The notes under the pieces are model-generated. The model worked only from the letters and a program-made list of their open reading frames with translations. It had not been told where the DNA came from and did not search any database. Of a DNA stretch of 64,000 nt, positions 61,217-64,000 are shown piece by piece (within the stretch, counting starts at the first letter, position 1; the number at the start of each line of letters is the position of its first letter). Both the position numbers and the translations under genes were made by a program. The stretch lies in NCBI GenBank assembly GCA_025677835.1, contig JAIXMR010000024.1, forward strand, positions 186,001 through 250,000. The letters run 5' to 3'. The DNA comes from Sporodiniella umbellata (lineage: Eukaryota; Mucoromycota; Mucoromycetes; Mucorales; Rhizopodaceae).

Positions 61217-63934
61217 CCAAACTTTTTGAGTTTAGCCATTTTCTGTCTTAAATGTTCAAAGCACACGATAGACAGTATTTTGAAAGAGATACGACGAAAA
61301 GCTTTTTTCTGGAAAAAAGTAGTAATAGTTTCATGTATCCACGTCCTTATTGAATTTTAGCTTGTAGTCAAAACATCTGACTGTATTTTTTTTTTTTTTC
61401 GTATTAATTTCAATATTTATTACGATTTTAATCAATTGACCGCCTATGCTTGAAAGAGTCCATCAGGCTTCATATCAACACTAGCCTTGTAGACACAATC
61501 GATGTTTGGGCACAGAATTTGTTTTCTATACACTGCAGATTGTTTTCTCTGGCTGTAGATGAGCTTCTTTTTTTTTTTTCTTTAAATCACAGATACTTTG
61601 TTTAACCCTTTAAAAGTAGAAGCGAATTTCCCAGCTTTCTAACACACCGTTAACTCTCCCTGAAGTCTTTATACAAAAATGTCGCTCTTTCAATAGACTG
61701 GTTGATGGGATTCACCTATTTTACATATATTGATTTGATAGGATGAACTTTCAAATAAACCAAGACATATCCTCCAGTCTTTGAATAGATTTTTGTTTTT
61801 TAAACCACATCAAGACAGGTGTGTATGTTTTTTTGTGGTATACCAAACATCATTGATATAGTGGCTCGGCTTTTTTTTCTTGAGCTATAATAGTTTAATT
61901 AACTGGCATGCCTGCTTCTTGGTATTCTTTTTTCCAATACTATAGTTATCGGTGGCTCTTCTAGACAATTGATTTTTCTATACTGACACATGCTACGCTA
62001 CTCTATTTCAGTGTTCATTTTTGGTAAAGATCGCTTTATTTGACCCTATGTTTGGTATATTAATTTCATTTCTGCAGTTCAAATCTGACGTTGAACCATT
62101 GATGCTTTTGATAAAAAGGCTTGAGCAACTGGCAGTAACTATCAGAGTGTACTGGATGTTTTCGTTGACATCTTGATTTAAATAGCATGATACTTGAATA
62201 CTTCTCTACCGCAAAAAATTAAAAAAAAAAAAAAAAAAGGAGGGGAGGAGTTCTCTCTCTCTCTTTTTAAGCCCTATATACCAATCAAAAAGAAAAGAGT
62301 TTTGGTTATCATCAAAGCAAATGCTAATACAAGTATTTGAATTAAACGAAACAAGACATCTACATCCATAAGAGGGTAGTCTATTGAACACCTATTGCTT
62401 GTATACAGACAGGTATCAGGTCTATACCTATACACATTCATTGTACAGCATTACGAATGTTTGACTTTAAGCGACCGTGTGGAATAAAATGGAAAGAAGC
62501 GTAATAACAATGTTCTATTTGATTGGTCTAGCCGCTTAACGTTGCCTTTGTTATTTTTCTTTGCTTCTGATCACATAATAAAGGCAAAATAGATTACTTT
62601 TTTGTAATACGGACCATGCTTGCAATTTACAGTCTGACAAACTAAATTTGCAGAAAAGCCGAAAACTCCGAGCCTCTGGATAGCCGGTGAAACACACTTT
62701 GGACTGCAGAAGCTTTCGATTATCCTAAAGGATGACCCATTAAGGGGAACGATTGGATCCCTTTTTTTTTTTCATTATTATTACTAACAGAAATTGATAA
62801 TAGAAAGTGATCAAGTTGAGAATCTGCAGGCAGTCCAGCCCTGTAGATCGGAGTGGCCGCTTAGAGAGGCTTGCCACGTTATTGAAGTGAGAACGTGCTG
62901 ATAGAATAAAAAAAGGAAGAAGGTGGTTTGACCAAAGTACTCAAAAGGAAAAAAAAAAAAAAAAAAAGAGAGAAAAGTTCGCATTAACTCTGTATCTTTG
63001 TTCTGAATTAAAACAGGTACTTGAGCATTGTTTTGGATCCAGAGAAAGCCTGTTTCGGAAAAAAGAGCTTGCCCATGGCACTCGGCGTTTTGCCAATTGG
63101 TTTTTTGTTTTGTCTAAATTAACTGTTGCGTTGTTATCGTTGTTGTTCAGAAATAGTTTTTGTTTGTTTGTTTTTATCAAAAGGCGGTCTCAAATGGCTT
63201 TCAAAGAAGCCTCTGAAAGAAAAAGTGGGCTATACCGAGCATCAATACGCTTTGATGGCAACGTTACACGCCCAGAAACGGTATGCGTGATAGTACGGAG
63301 AATATGCCTTTATTAAAAAGGGCTGTCAAGAAAACAGTTAGACTTGATTCAGACTCTCGAGCGGCCAAGAATCTCCATCTTTCTCTTTTGGAGAGAACCA
63401 TTACGTTGCTTTTCACCATAGGATGCTCTCTACAGACAGACAAACGTGAAACTACTATTTGAAAAAAAAAAAAAAAAACTTGGTGAACGCGGAACTGTGG
63501 TTTAAATCGAGAGATAGAAAACCCCTCCTTAAATATGAAAAGTGAAAAAGAGTTTCTTTTTTGGTGATTTAGGGGAGCCTGAGAGTGTTCTGTGAGGGAT
63601 TTTACTGTGCCCAAGGAGGTTCCCTCGATAGCTAAAAGCTCTTTGATCTCACAAGACGGAACACTCCAGAAGTGTGACCAAATCGAAATTTGGCAATGAC
63701 AAGGGCAAAACTCTAAAACAAAGCAAACTAGTACAAAAAAAAAAAACACTGCCTAACCTATCCAAACTCAGAAAACGCATTATCCTTGACCTTCCCCCTT
63801 TTTTTTTTTTTTTTTTTTTTTCTTTTGGCAGATAAATCTAAATTTGTAAAGACTCTTACCTTTTGTTTTTACTACTTTTTTTTTTGGGCTTATTTATTTA
63901 TTCGGTTTTTGTTTCTTTTTTTTTCCCCTTTCTT

Positions 63935-63965
<31 letters not shown>

Positions 63966-63969
63966 CAGT
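59621..63969. other. 4.3-kb gene-poor, homopolymer-rich region
   Basis: No supported gene. It has unusually many long homopolymers: T22 near 59650, T24 near 60890, A30 at 61093-61122, A32 at 61183-61214, A18 near 62950 and T26 at 63940-63965, plus a G3AG10 run near 60550. A GC-richer island lies at about 60590-60800 and a structured stretch at 62640-62772 that ends in T11. Predicted frames here are short or homopolymer-encoded. Confidence 0.5.
62640..62772 (+). ncRNA. Candidate structured RNA ending in a T-run
   Basis: GC content rises against the surroundings. Near the end there is a short ATCC/GGAT hairpin (62722-62733), then AAGGG (62742-62746) paired with CCCTT (62759-62763), running directly into T11, the form of a pol III terminator. 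No A or B box is convincing, and I recognise none of the standard RNA families. Speculative. Confidence 0.2.
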
Positions 63970-64000
63970 ATGGATCCTTTTCAACCTAACTTTAACCAAT
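63970..64000 (+). CDS. Possible gene start, cut by the right edge
   Basis: An ATG (MDPFQPNFNQ) directly follows a T26-CAG stretch. The ATG may be a start codon near a 5' UTR acceptor, or lie within an exon after a poly-T tract. Ten codons are too few to identify a protein. Confidence 0.3.
   Translation, partial: MDPFQPNFNQ

Noticed and set aside
63264..63989. Frames at the right end (161 and 67 aa)
   Set aside because: Mostly Phe runs from poly-T; no recognisable domain.

Overview
This window is nuclear DNA from a fungus, most likely an early-diverging lineage (Mucoromycota-like; inferred from gene content and style, not proven). It is AT-rich. Genes are dense on both strands and are cut by many short GT-AG introns, mostly 45-70 nt, with CTAAC/CTAAT-like branch sites. 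Almost every locus is a conserved eukaryotic single-copy gene. I rebuilt exon chains by hand; where I say the chain closes in frame, I checked that exon lengths sum to a multiple of three and that phases match at each junction.

Left part (1-17 kb): a truncated type II membrane glycosyltransferase-like gene (-), U2AF large subunit (-), an unrecognised 514-aa coiled-coil protein (-), the pentafunctional shikimate enzyme AROM (-), SF3B4/Hsh49 (+), an Skn7-type HSF/response regulator (+), and PEX13 (-).

Middle part (17-47 kb): mitochondrial DNA polymerase gamma (+), a DPP8/9-like S9B peptidase (+), a Pho80/Pcl-type cyclin (+), a septin (+), SelO (+), cytochrome c oxidase subunit VI (+), the ribosome quality control E3 listerin (+) convergent with an elongin-B/ubiquitin-like gene (-), a TTC39/IML2-like protein (+), a 100-aa zinc ribbon protein (-), a CofD/UPF0052 protein (-) and an MLX-like bHLH-zipper factor (-).

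Right part (47-64 kb): a 5.5-kb stretch with no gene I can support, peroxisomal acyl-CoA oxidase ending in AKL (+), an ATG26-type sterol glucosyltransferase with GRAM-PH-GRAM-GT layout (-), then 4.3 kb of homopolymer-rich DNA with no recognised gene, and a possible gene start at the right edge.

There is no operon-like logic, but some themes recur. Peroxisome: PEX13, acyl-CoA oxidase, and ATG26 (linked to pexophagy in some yeasts). Mitochondrion: polymerase gamma, COX6 and probably SelO. 3' splice-site and branch-site recognition: U2AF65 and SF3B4. I found no mobile element, CRISPR array, rRNA or convincing tRNA. The strongest unexplained signal is a repeated T-tract/A-tract palindrome (5'-TnAn-3') found only in introns and intergenic DNA. 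Other points of note are an 8-nt microexon, a probable ATG-only first exon, two stopless 3n introns, a last SelO coding exon of only 36 nt, and two convergent stop codons 4 nt apart.
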